From: Hyphomicrobiales bacterium
GTDB taxonomy: Bacteria; Pseudomonadota; Alphaproteobacteria; Rhizobiales; Xanthobacteraceae
Direction of reading: 5' to 3'
Assembly: GCA_016210825.1 (NCBI GenBank)
Contig: JACQTM010000314.1
Location: 1-5,044 of the forward strand
Length of the DNA stretch: 5,044 nt
The notes under the pieces are model-generated. The model ran no database searches and was not told the DNA's origin. It saw only the letters and a program-made list of their open reading frames with translations. Positions 1 through 5,044 of the stretch are shown one piece after another. Made by a program: the position numbers and the translations under genes. Each line of letters starts with the position of its first letter. The stretch's first letter is position 1.

Positions 1-16
1 ACCCCGTCACGCCTTC

Positions 17-109
17 GCTCGCTACGCGAGCTCCTGCCTGCGCGAAGCCGAAGCGGCTTCGCTTCGGCGAAGGCAGGTCGGCGGACGACCCTCCCCATCG
101 AGGGAAGGG
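17..109. repeat. Cluster of three intergenic hairpins upstream of the SDR gene
   Basis: Three inverted repeats follow one another in this non-coding leader. The first has arms GCTCGC (17-22) and GCGAGC (26-31) around a 3-nt loop. The second has outer arms CCTGCCT (33-39) and AGGCAGG (71-77) enclosing inner arms CCGAAGC (48-54) and GCTTCGG (61-67) around a 6-nt loop. The third pairs CCCTCCC (89-95) with GGGAAGGG (102-109), with one bulged A and a 6-nt loop. None is followed by a T-run, so a classical intrinsic terminator is not evident. The inference is a REP-like or RNA-processing repeat between the SDR gene and whatever lies to its left. Bases 1-133 hold no convincing gene. Confidence 0.6.
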
Positions 110-166
110 AAAGCGCGCTCGTGGCATGCGCCTGTGATAACTAAAAGTGACAGACAGAAGGCCCGC

Positions 167-907
167 ATGCCCAAACCCCTCGCCTCCCGCATCGCGCTCG
201 TCACCGGTGCTTCGCGCGGCATCGGCGCCGCGACCGCGTTCGCCCTCGCGCACGCTGGTGCCCATGTTGTCGCGGTGGCGCGCACGGTCGGCGGGTTGGA
301 GGAGCTCGACGATAAGATTCGTGCGGCGGGTGGCGCGGCGACGCTGGTGCCGCTGGATGTGAAAGATTCCGAGGGCATCGCCCGCCTCGGCGCCGTGCTC
401 AACGAACGTTACAAGCGCCTCGACATTCTTGTCGGCAATGCCGGCATTCTCGGCTCGCTCTCGCCGCTCTCTCACGTCGAGCCGAAAGCCTGGGACGATG
501 TGATCGCGATCAACGTCACCGCTAATTGGCAGCTTATTCGTTGCATGGACCCGCTGCTGCAAATGTCGGACGCCGGCCGCGCGGTGTTCCTAACCTCGGG
601 TGCGGCGGCGAGCGCGAAGGCCTATTGGGGGCCATATGCCGTCTCCAAGGCGGCGCTGGAAATCCTCGCGCGCACCTATGCGGCCGAGAACGCCAAAACC
701 AGGGTCCGCGTCAATTTGATCAATCCGGGGCCGACGCGCACGCGTATGCGTGCGGCCGCGATGCCCGGCGAAGACCCGGCGACGCTGAAGACACCCGAAC
801 AGGTCGCCGAAAAGATCGTCGCGCTGTGCCTTCCCGATTGCCGGGAAAACGGAAAACTCTACGATTGCCCATCGGGGAAATTCATCGAATTCACACCGCG
901 TGGATGA
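167..907 (+). CDS. SDR family NAD(P)-dependent oxidoreductase
   Basis: This 246-aa classical short-chain dehydrogenase/reductase is a cytosolic Rossmann-fold enzyme that oxidises or reduces an alcohol/carbonyl pair. The motifs are in the expected order: TGASRGIG cofactor loop (residues 13-20), Asp64-Val65 at the adenine pocket, NAG (91-93), active-site Asn116, catalytic Ser144, and Tyr157 with Lys161 in YAVSK. Arg39 after the second beta strand hints at NADP(H), which is an inference. Length is normal for the family. ATG 167 is chosen because AGAAGG (156-161) lies 5 nt upstream and the glycine motif then falls at the usual distance. An in-frame GTG at 134 would add 11 residues but lacks a good ribosome site. 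The substrate cannot be read from the sequence, and the convergent neighbour der gives no hint. From memory, such an SDR often follows purF in Rhizobiales; the gene to the left is not visible here. Confidence 0.93.
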   Translation: MPKPLASRIALVTGASRGIGAATAFALAHAGAHVVAVARTVGGLEELDDKIRAAGGAATLVPLDVKDSEGIARLGAVLNERYKRLDILVGNAGILGSLSPLSHVEPKAWDDVIAINVTANWQLIRCMDPLLQMSDAGRAVFLTSGAAASAKAYWGPYAVSKAALEILARTYAAENAKTRVRVNLINPGPTRTRMRAAAMPGEDPATLKTPEQVAEKIVALCLPDCRENGKLYDCPSGKFIEFTPRG

Positions 908-915
908 TACCTGCC

Positions 916-1047
916 CTAGAGTCTGATCCACTTCAATTGAATCGCATCCGACCTCATCTTGAGGATCTGCCCGAAGGGTCGCGTCTCGAAGGATGAAGCC
1001 GAATGATGTCCAACGTAGCGCTTCAAACAAGATGGATCAGACTCTAG
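916..1047. mobile_element. MITE-like element with 15-bp perfect terminal inverted repeats
   Basis: The sequence CTAGAGTCTGATCCA (916-930) is repeated exactly in inverse orientation as TGGATCAGACTCTAG (1033-1047). The similarity continues inward, with 23 of 29 positions matching in total (916-944 against 1019-1047). Both ends can be read as a 12-bp inverted end, GAGTCTGATCCA, flanked by TA (917-918 and 1045-1046). That arrangement resembles non-autonomous elements of the IS630/Tc1-mariner type. The interior has no transposase and no credible gene. It fills nearly all the space between the SDR stop (905-907) and the der stop (1044-1046). It could fold as a bidirectional transcription barrier, but no T-run is present. 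An alternative is a long palindromic repeat that is not transposed. Confidence 0.65.
953..998. repeat. REP-like imperfect palindrome nested in the MITE-like element
   Basis: The left arm CTCATCTTGAGGA (953-965) pairs imperfectly with the right arm TCTCGAAGGATGAAG (984-998). Single-base mismatches or bulges separate the blocks CTC/ATC, CTT and GAG. The centre carries its own perfect small hairpin CCC-GAA-GGG (970-978). The pattern of a CTCAT...TGAGGA arm followed by TCTCGAAGGATGA resembles short palindromic repeats scattered through Bradyrhizobium and related genomes. That resemblance is recalled, not searched. Confidence 0.6.
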
Positions 1048-2414
1048 CGCTTCACGCGCTTGCGCCCAGCATAGGGATTAATCTTCTCGCGCAGTGTGAT
1101 CCTTACCGGCGTGCCGGGAAGATCGAAGTTCTCGCGCAGGCCGTTGACGAGATAGCGCTTGTACGCCTCCGGCAACGCGTCGGCGCGGGTGCAGAACACG
1201 ACAAAGCTCGGCGGCCGCGTTTTCGGCTGGGTGATGTAGTTGAGTTTGAGCCGGCGTCCGGATACCGCGGGCGGCGGATGCGCCGAAACCGCCTCCTCGA
1301 ACCAGCGGTTGAGCGCGGCCGTAGGGACACGTTTGTTCCAAATCGCATGCGCTTGCATCACCGCCTGCATCAGGCGCTCGAGGCCCTCGCCGGTCAACCC
1401 GGAGACGGCAATGACAGGAACGCCCTTGAGTTGCGGCAGCCAATGGCCGGCCTCCGCACGCAATTTTCCGATGGCGCCCGGCGTCTTCTCCTTCAAGTCC
1501 CACTTGTTCATGGCAATGACGACGGCGCGGCCCTCGCGCTCGATCAGGTCGGCGATGCGTAGATCCTGATCCTCGAACGGATGCTCCACGTCCATGAGCA
1601 GCACCACGACTTCGGCGAAGCGCACGGCGTTGAGCGCATCGGCAACGGATAACTTTTCGAGCTTCTCGTCCACTTTGGCGCGCTTGCGCAATCCAGCCGT
1701 ATCGTGCACGCGGAAACGGCGGCCGCCCCAGTTAAGCTCGACGGCAATCGCATCGCGGGTGATGCCCGCTTCCGGTCCCGTGAGCAGGCGTTCCTCACCG
1801 AGCAGGTGATTGATCAACGTCGACTTTCCGGAATTCGGCCGGCCAACCACCGCAATGCGAATGGGGCGCGTTTCGTCACGCGGGTCCTCATCGATGTCGA
1901 CACTCGGGCGATTGGTCTCATCCGGCAACGCGACGCGCAAGGCGTCGTAAAGATCGGCCATGCCCTCGCCATGCTCGGCCGAAATCACGACCGGCACACC
2001 CATGCCCAGCTCATATGCTTCGAGCGCGCCCATTTCGCCCACGGCACTCTCGGCTTTGTTGGCAACGACAATCGCGGGTTTGCCCGACTTACGCACCAAA
2101 TCGGCGAAAGTACGGTCCGCAGGCAAGACCCCCGCGCGCGCATCGATCAAAAACAAGACGGCATCGGCCGCGGCGATCGCAGCCTTCGTCTGCTCCTGCA
2201 TGCGTGCGGACAAGCTGGCACGAACGGCCTCATCAAGGCCCGCGGTGTCGATAACCGTGAACGATAGATCGCCAAGCCGCGCCGCGCCCTCGCGGCGGTC
2301 GCGCGTGACGCCGGGCAGGTCGTCGACGAGCGCCAGCCGTTTCCCCACGAGACGGTTAAACAGCGTCGATTTGCCGACATTCGGCCGGCCGATAATGGCG
2401 ACGGTGAAGCCCAT
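1044..2414 (-). CDS. der: Ribosome biogenesis GTPase Der (EngA)
   Basis: Der is an essential GTPase with two tandem G domains that helps assemble the 50S ribosomal subunit. The 456-residue product shows both domains. The first has P-loop GRPNVGKST (9-17), DTAGL (56-60) and NKAE (119-122). The second has GRPNSGKST (191-199), DTAGLRKR (238-245) and NKWD (303-306). The KH-like C-terminal domain, roughly 360-456, ends in a basic tail. The first G4 motif carries Glu in place of Asp, which I recall from other alphaproteobacterial Der proteins. The start is fixed: an in-frame TAG (2424-2426) lies four codons upstream of ATG 2414. No strong Shine-Dalgarno is visible, so translation may depend on upstream genes. 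It is the last gene of the minus-strand run, 55 nt after the lipoprotein gene. Its TAG stop lies inside the inverted repeat end of the neighbouring element. Confidence 0.97.
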   Translation of the reverse strand: MGFTVAIIGRPNVGKSTLFNRLVGKRLALVDDLPGVTRDRREGAARLGDLSFTVIDTAGLDEAVRASLSARMQEQTKAAIAAADAVLFLIDARAGVLPADRTFADLVRKSGKPAIVVANKAESAVGEMGALEAYELGMGVPVVISAEHGEGMADLYDALRVALPDETNRPSVDIDEDPRDETRPIRIAVVGRPNSGKSTLINHLLGEERLLTGPEAGITRDAIAVELNWGGRRFRVHDTAGLRKRAKVDEKLEKLSVADALNAVRFAEVVVLLMDVEHPFEDQDLRIADLIEREGRAVVIAMNKWDLKEKTPGAIGKLRAEAGHWLPQLKGVPVIAVSGLTGEGLERLMQAVMQAHAIWNKRVPTAALNRWFEEAVSAHPPPAVSGRRLKLNYITQPKTRPPSFVVFCTRADALPEAYKRYLVNGLRENFDLPGTPVRITLREKINPYAGRKRVKR

Positions 2415-2441
2415 GATGCGCGACTAGATACGCGCTTTGGC

Positions 2442-2463
2442 GTCGTGCCGCCAATCGCACGAC
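2442..2463. promoter_or_regulatory. Perfect 7-bp inverted repeat between the lipoprotein gene and der
   Basis: GTCGTGC (2442-2448) and GCACGAC (2457-2463) form a perfect stem around an 8-nt loop. It sits 27-48 nt beyond the der start codon on the upstream side and begins 6 nt after the lipoprotein stop. No T-run follows it on the minus strand, so it is not a standard terminator. It could be an mRNA processing or stability hairpin, a partial attenuator, or an operator. Its function is unknown. Confidence 0.5.
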
Positions 2464-2469
2464 ACCGAT

Positions 2470-2889
2470 CTAGCGCGGCGCCGACGGCCAGGGCGACGGC
2501 GCGGGCTGGGTCTGCGGCGCCGGCCACGGTGCGGTCTGTGCGGCGGGCGGACTCGCAGCCGGTTGCGTCTGCTGAACGGTTTTCTTCGGCTTCGGTTTCG
2601 GCTTTGGTTTCTCAGCCGGTTGATCCTCAGCTTCGGGCTTCGCGGTCACGACCGCCGGCGGCTGCGCGTCGGGCAACGGCTGACTGCCCTTGATGAGTTC
2701 CGGCGGTACACCCTGCGACACGCCAGGCACGCCTTCGGGAAAGACCGGCTTGCACTCCCCCGGCAGCGGCTTCTTCGACGTGGCGAGCCAATCGGTGAGT
2801 TTTTCCGGATCGAAGGTCTCGCATGCCGCCAGCGAAAAGCCGATGGCGAGACCAGCGGCGGCGAGCCTCATGCATCCAAGGATACGCAT
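2470..2889 (-). CDS. Small proline-rich lipoprotein, function unknown
   Basis: I do not recognise a named family. The 139-aa product starts with a signal peptide (Arg2 and Arg8, then an Ala/Leu/Gly core) ending in the lipobox LAAC (20-23), so Cys23 should be lipidated and the protein anchored on the periplasmic side. A middle segment (about 41-68) rich in Pro, Gly and Val, with a second cysteine at 46, looks conserved in style. A KPKPKPKPKK stretch (94-103) and a Gln/Pro/Ala/Trp tail to the end look disordered, like a wall- or envelope-spanning linker. ATG 2889 is chosen because AAGGG (2899-2903) is 9 nt upstream; a TTG at 2898 would overlap the TPR stop and leave no spacing. The gene starts 5 nt after the TPR gene ends and precedes der, the slot bamB often occupies. 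It lacks the size and repeats of the BamB propeller. Confidence 0.82.
   Translation of the reverse strand: MRILGCMRLAAAGLAIGFSLAACETFDPEKLTDWLATSKKPLPGECKPVFPEGVPGVSQGVPPELIKGSQPLPDAQPPAVVTAKPEAEDQPAEKPKPKPKPKKTVQQTQPAASPPAAQTAPWPAPQTQPAPSPWPSAPR
2585..2608. repeat. Short tandem hexamer repeat inside the lipoprotein gene
   Basis: Four 6-nt units of the form TTCGGY/TTTGGT lie head to tail (2585-2590, 2591-2596, 2597-2602 and 2603-2608). They encode the Lys-Pro repeat of the lipoprotein. Copy-number change would add or remove Lys-Pro pairs without a frameshift. Confidence 0.6.
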
Positions 2890-2894
2890 TGCGC

Positions 2895-3551
2895 TCAACC
2901 CTTGCCTCTCGCCGGGACGAGCGCCATCAACGTTTCGACGCGCGCGCGCATCGAGGATGGCGCTTGCACATCGGTCAGGATCAATTCCGACCAGCGGCGC
3001 ACGGAATCGAAATCGCGGGTGCGCCAGGCTGAGACCGCCAGCAATTCGCGTGCGGCGTAACGATACGGCCGCCCTGCCGCCGTCAGCGGTTCAAGGCGTT
3101 TTAACATCTCGCTATAGGATGCGGTATCCGCCAGCAGGTAAGCCGCGCGCACCGCCGCGAGATCCTGGAATAGGCGGCCCAATCCGGAATCGGCCGCGAG
3201 TGTGTCGTAGGCTTCTATTGCGGCTTTGCGGTCGCGGCCGGCGAGTTCAGCCGCCTCGCGAAACCGCGCGAGCAAGCGGTATCCGGCCGGCGCCTCTGCC
3301 GCGATCTTGGCGAAAGCGGCTTCCGCTTCGGCGTGCTTACCTTCTTCGGACAGCGCCGCCGCGGCTTCGAAGGTTATTCCGGTCTCGGCCGCCTTCTTTG
3401 ATAACCACCAATCGTAGCCCCGCCAACCGCCGATCCCGGCGACGATGAGCACCGCAACCGCAATGGCGAGATGGCCGTGGCGCTCCCACAGCTTCTTGAG
3501 CTGTTCGCGGCGGACTTCCTCGTCCACTTCTTGGAAAATTGGATCGGACAC
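2895..3551 (-). CDS. YfgM-like membrane-anchored tetratricopeptide protein
   Basis: The 218-aa product has a short charged cytosolic N-terminus (QEVDEEVRREQLKKLW, 7-22), one transmembrane helix (about 27-43), and an Ala-rich, all-helical periplasmic part with TPR-like repeats. This is the layout of YfgM (206 aa in E. coli), which associates with the SecYEG translocon and the chaperone PpiD; that role is inferred from the family. GTG 3551 is chosen over ATG 3584 because AGGAG (3558-3562) lies 6 nt before the GTG, inside the longer reading, and because family members begin with a similar SD-IFQEVDEE start. The TGA stop (2895-2897) is 5 nt from the lipoprotein ATG, so the two are probably translated from one message. 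It precedes der, as in many proteobacteria. Confidence 0.85.
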   Translation of the reverse strand: MSDPIFQEVDEEVRREQLKKLWERHGHLAIAVAVLIVAGIGGWRGYDWWLSKKAAETGITFEAAAALSEEGKHAEAEAAFAKIAAEAPAGYRLLARFREAAELAGRDRKAAIEAYDTLAADSGLGRLFQDLAAVRAAYLLADTASYSEMLKRLEPLTAAGRPYRYAARELLAVSAWRTRDFDSVRRWSELILTDVQAPSSMRARVETLMALVPARGKG

Positions 3552-3557
3552 GAATGT

Positions 3558-3562
3558 CTCCT
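3558..3562 (-). promoter_or_regulatory. Ribosome binding site deciding the GTG start of the TPR gene
   Basis: AGGAG is read on the minus strand 6 nt upstream of GTG 3551. It falls inside the longer reading from ATG 3584 and is the strongest Shine-Dalgarno seen in the window. It supports the shorter, GTG-initiated protein. Confidence 0.75.
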
Positions 3563-3614
3563 GACGGGTAGCATGTGCGGCCAAGCTCAGCCTTCGGCCA
3601 TGCGAACGGCGCGT

Positions 3615-3643
3615 AACCTAGCGATGTGGCGCCCCCAAGGCAA
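3615..3643 (-). promoter_or_regulatory. Candidate promoter for the TPR-lipoprotein-der group
   Basis: On the minus strand TTGCCT (3638-3643) and TAGGTT (3615-3620) are spaced by exactly 17 nt, in the 127-nt gap between the panB stop and the TPR start. The -35 fits the alphaproteobacterial housekeeping pattern; the -10 is a weaker match. A predicted start near 3608 would give a leader of about 57 nt. That leader could form a hairpin with one bulge (GGCCGAAG to CTTGGCC, 3579-3599). No terminator was seen after panB, so read-through from panB is also possible. Confidence 0.4.
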
Positions 3644-3678
3644 AGGCTGGCCGCCGAAATCGTTAAGGGTAATCGCGC

Positions 3679-4503
3679 TCAACTTTTCCCGCGCATGCCA
3701 TAGACGTGCTCCGGCCCCGGAAATGCGCGCTTTCGCACATCGGCAGCATAGCCCTTGATCGCCGCCTCGATGCCCGGACCGAGATCGCCGTAGCGGCGCA
3801 CGAATTTCGGCACGCGCGGGGAGAGGCCGAGCATGTCCTCGAGCACGAGGATTTGACCGTCGCAGGCCGGGCTCGCGCCGATGCCGATGGTCGGCACCGC
3901 GACCTGCCCGGTGATGCGGCGCGCCAGCGGCTCGGCCACCGCTTCGATCACGACCGAGAAAGCGCCGGCGTCGGCCACCGCACGCGCATCCGCTTCGATC
4001 GGTCCCCAATCCTTCTCCTCCCGGCCCTGTGCGCGGAACGAGCCGATCGTGTTGATCGATTGCGGTGTTAAGCCCACATGCCCCATCACCGGCACGCCGC
4101 GCTCGACGAGGAAGCGGATGGTCTCGGCCATGCGCGTGCCGCCTTCGAGCTTGATGGCGCCGCAGCCGGTCTCCTTCATCACTCGCGCGGCGCTGGCGAA
4201 GGCTTGTTCCCTGGATGCTTCATAGGAGCCGAATGGCATGTCGACGACGATCAGCGCGTGCTTGGAGCCGCGCATCACTGCGTGCCCCTGCAGGATCATC
4301 ATGTCGAGAGTGACCGGCACGGTCGTTTCCAGGCCGTGCATCACCATGCCAAGCGAGTCGCCGACCAGGATGACATCGCAATATTGATCGACGAGGCGCG
4401 CGGTATGCGCGTGATAGGAGGTGAGCGAAACAATCGGCTCCCCGCCCTTGCGGGCGCGAATATCGGGCGCGGTCAGCCGCCGCTGTTCTTGCTGCGCGGA
4501 CAT
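3679..4503 (-). CDS. panB: 3-methyl-2-oxobutanoate hydroxymethyltransferase (PanB)
   Basis: PanB transfers a hydroxymethyl group from 5,10-methylenetetrahydrofolate to alpha-ketoisovalerate, giving ketopantoate, the first committed step to pantothenate and CoA in the cytosol. The 274-aa protein is full length. It shows LTSYHAHTA (27-35), Asp49 in GDSLG, Asp88 in DMPFGSY and Glu120 in KLEGG, which match the magnesium ligands of the family. It also has GHVGLTPQS (141-149), the likely catalytic Glu187 in VVIEAV, and a TIGIGA motif near 210. ATG 4503 starts 3 nt after the NnrU-family stop (4507-4509), and AGGTG lies about 10 nt upstream inside that gene's end. The tight spacing implies co-transcription or translational coupling. 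No panC follows in this window. Confidence 0.97.
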   Translation of the reverse strand: MSAQQEQRRLTAPDIRARKGGEPIVSLTSYHAHTARLVDQYCDVILVGDSLGMVMHGLETTVPVTLDMMILQGHAVMRGSKHALIVVDMPFGSYEASREQAFASAARVMKETGCGAIKLEGGTRMAETIRFLVERGVPVMGHVGLTPQSINTIGSFRAQGREEKDWGPIEADARAVADAGAFSVVIEAVAEPLARRITGQVAVPTIGIGASPACDGQILVLEDMLGLSPRVPKFVRRYGDLGPGIEAAIKGYAADVRKRAFPGPEHVYGMRGKS

Positions 4504-4506
4504 CGC

Positions 4507-5044
4507 TTATGCACCTGCACCGAAGACCGAAACGCCGATGACGATCGGATGGAACAGCAGCGCCAGCGCGAGATAGAGAAAAGTGCCGATGACGACAGTG
4601 ATGCCGTCGCTCGCCCAACCGCCATAGGGCACGCGCGACGGCGCTTCCGGCCGGCGCTTAAGCGCAATGCGGTCATACACCGCCCATGCGAGGATTGAGC
4701 CGAAGAGAATAATCGATCCAATGTCGCCGTTGGCGATCAAGTGCGCAACCGCCCAAAGCTTCACGCCAACCAGCATCGGATGCTTGAGCACGCGCTTAAT
4801 GTTGCCTGGAATATACGCCGCGACGATGCAGATGATCGCCGGAAAGACCAGCGCCACCGCGATGTGACGCGTCCATACCGGTGGCAGCCAAACATTGATC
4901 CATTCATTAGCGCGGTAGCGTGCAAAACCGTAAGCAATCAGCAGCACGCCGGCAAAGGCGATGACGGAATAGAGCCCCTTGTAGGCCCCCTCGCCCATGC
5001 GGGCGAGCAATGCCGCCCGCGCGCCGCGCGCGGTCGTGAAAATG
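4507..5044 (-). CDS. NnrU family membrane protein, 5' end outside window
   Basis: The last 178 residues of a polytopic inner-membrane protein are visible. The frame stays open through the right edge, so the true start is beyond 5044; a TTG at 5010 and an ATG at 4998 are internal. The segment RMGEGAYKGLYSVIAFAG, the HPMLVGVKLWAVAHLIANGD region and about five hydrophobic segments match the NnrU pattern. NnrU was named for a link to nitrite and NO reduction in Rhodobacter, and the family is related to the haem-containing plant zeta-carotene isomerase Z-ISO. The histidines in HPML and AHLIANGD are the obvious candidate functional residues. No denitrification gene is visible nearby, so a role in NO metabolism is not supported here. 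The TAA stop lies 3 nt from panB, suggesting one operon. Confidence 0.88.
   Translation of the reverse strand, partial: IFTTARGARAALLARMGEGAYKGLYSVIAFAGVLLIAYGFARYRANEWINVWLPPVWTRHIAVALVFPAIICIVAAYIPGNIKRVLKHPMLVGVKLWAVAHLIANGDIGSIILFGSILAWAVYDRIALKRRPEAPSRVPYGGWASDGITVVIGTFLYLALALLFHPIVIGVSVFGAGA

Noticed and set aside
33..109. Possible CRISPR or tandem array because of repeated hairpins
   Set aside because: The arms differ in sequence from hairpin to hairpin and there is no direct repeat with regular spacers.
993..1562. Plus-strand open frame of 189 codons over the end of der
   Set aside because: It starts inside the repeat element and runs antisense to der, has Arg-rich low-complexity content and no recognisable domain. 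It is a GC-driven shadow of the real gene.
2048..2059. Glu in the first G4 motif (NKAE) of Der as a possible defect in GTP recognition
   Set aside because: I recall the same change in other alphaproteobacterial Der proteins, all other G motifs are intact and the second domain has canonical NKWD. It is more likely a lineage trait than damage.
3552..3584. N-terminal extension of the TPR protein from ATG 3584
   Set aside because: The strong AGGAG site lies inside this extension at the right spacing for GTG 3551, and the extension does not resemble the family N-terminus.
3679..4698. Long plus-strand open frames opposite panB and the NnrU gene
   Set aside because: They lie antisense to clearly identified genes, show His/Arg/Asp-rich compositions typical of reverse frames, and have no good ribosome sites.

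Overview
The window is GC-rich chromosomal DNA. It most likely comes from an alphaproteobacterium of the Rhizobiales (Hyphomicrobiales), close to the Bradyrhizobiaceae or Xanthobacteraceae. This placement rests on the gene set and order, on how the proteins read, and on short intergenic palindromes of a kind common in that order. No database search was run, so it is an inference.

Layout: a short leader of hairpins (about 17-109) precedes a plus-strand short-chain dehydrogenase/reductase gene (167-907). All the remaining genes are on the minus strand. Read in their own direction, from the right edge leftwards, they are: a NnrU-family membrane protein whose 5' end lies outside the window (4507-5044), panB (3679-4503), a membrane-anchored YfgM-like TPR protein (2895-3551, GTG start), a small proline-rich lipoprotein (2470-2889) and the double GTPase der (1044-2414). 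The SDR and der genes converge. The gap between them is almost filled by a 126-132 bp element with 15-bp perfect inverted ends, and it carries a second, REP-like palindrome inside.

Functional reading: NnrU and panB are 3 nt apart and probably co-transcribed. PanB makes ketopantoate for pantothenate and CoA. After a 127-nt gap with a plausible promoter comes a tight TPR-lipoprotein pair, then der 55 nt further on. YfgM-like proteins work at the Sec translocon and Der in 50S ribosome assembly, so this second group looks like an envelope-biogenesis and translation cluster. In many proteobacteria bamB lies between yfgM and der; here a 139-aa lipoprotein of unknown function holds that place.

This is mainly a housekeeping region. 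I see no defence system, CRISPR array, tRNA, rRNA, phage gene or full transposase. The points most worth following up are the composite mobile-looking element at 916-1047, the small lipoprotein, and a perfect hairpin just upstream of der.
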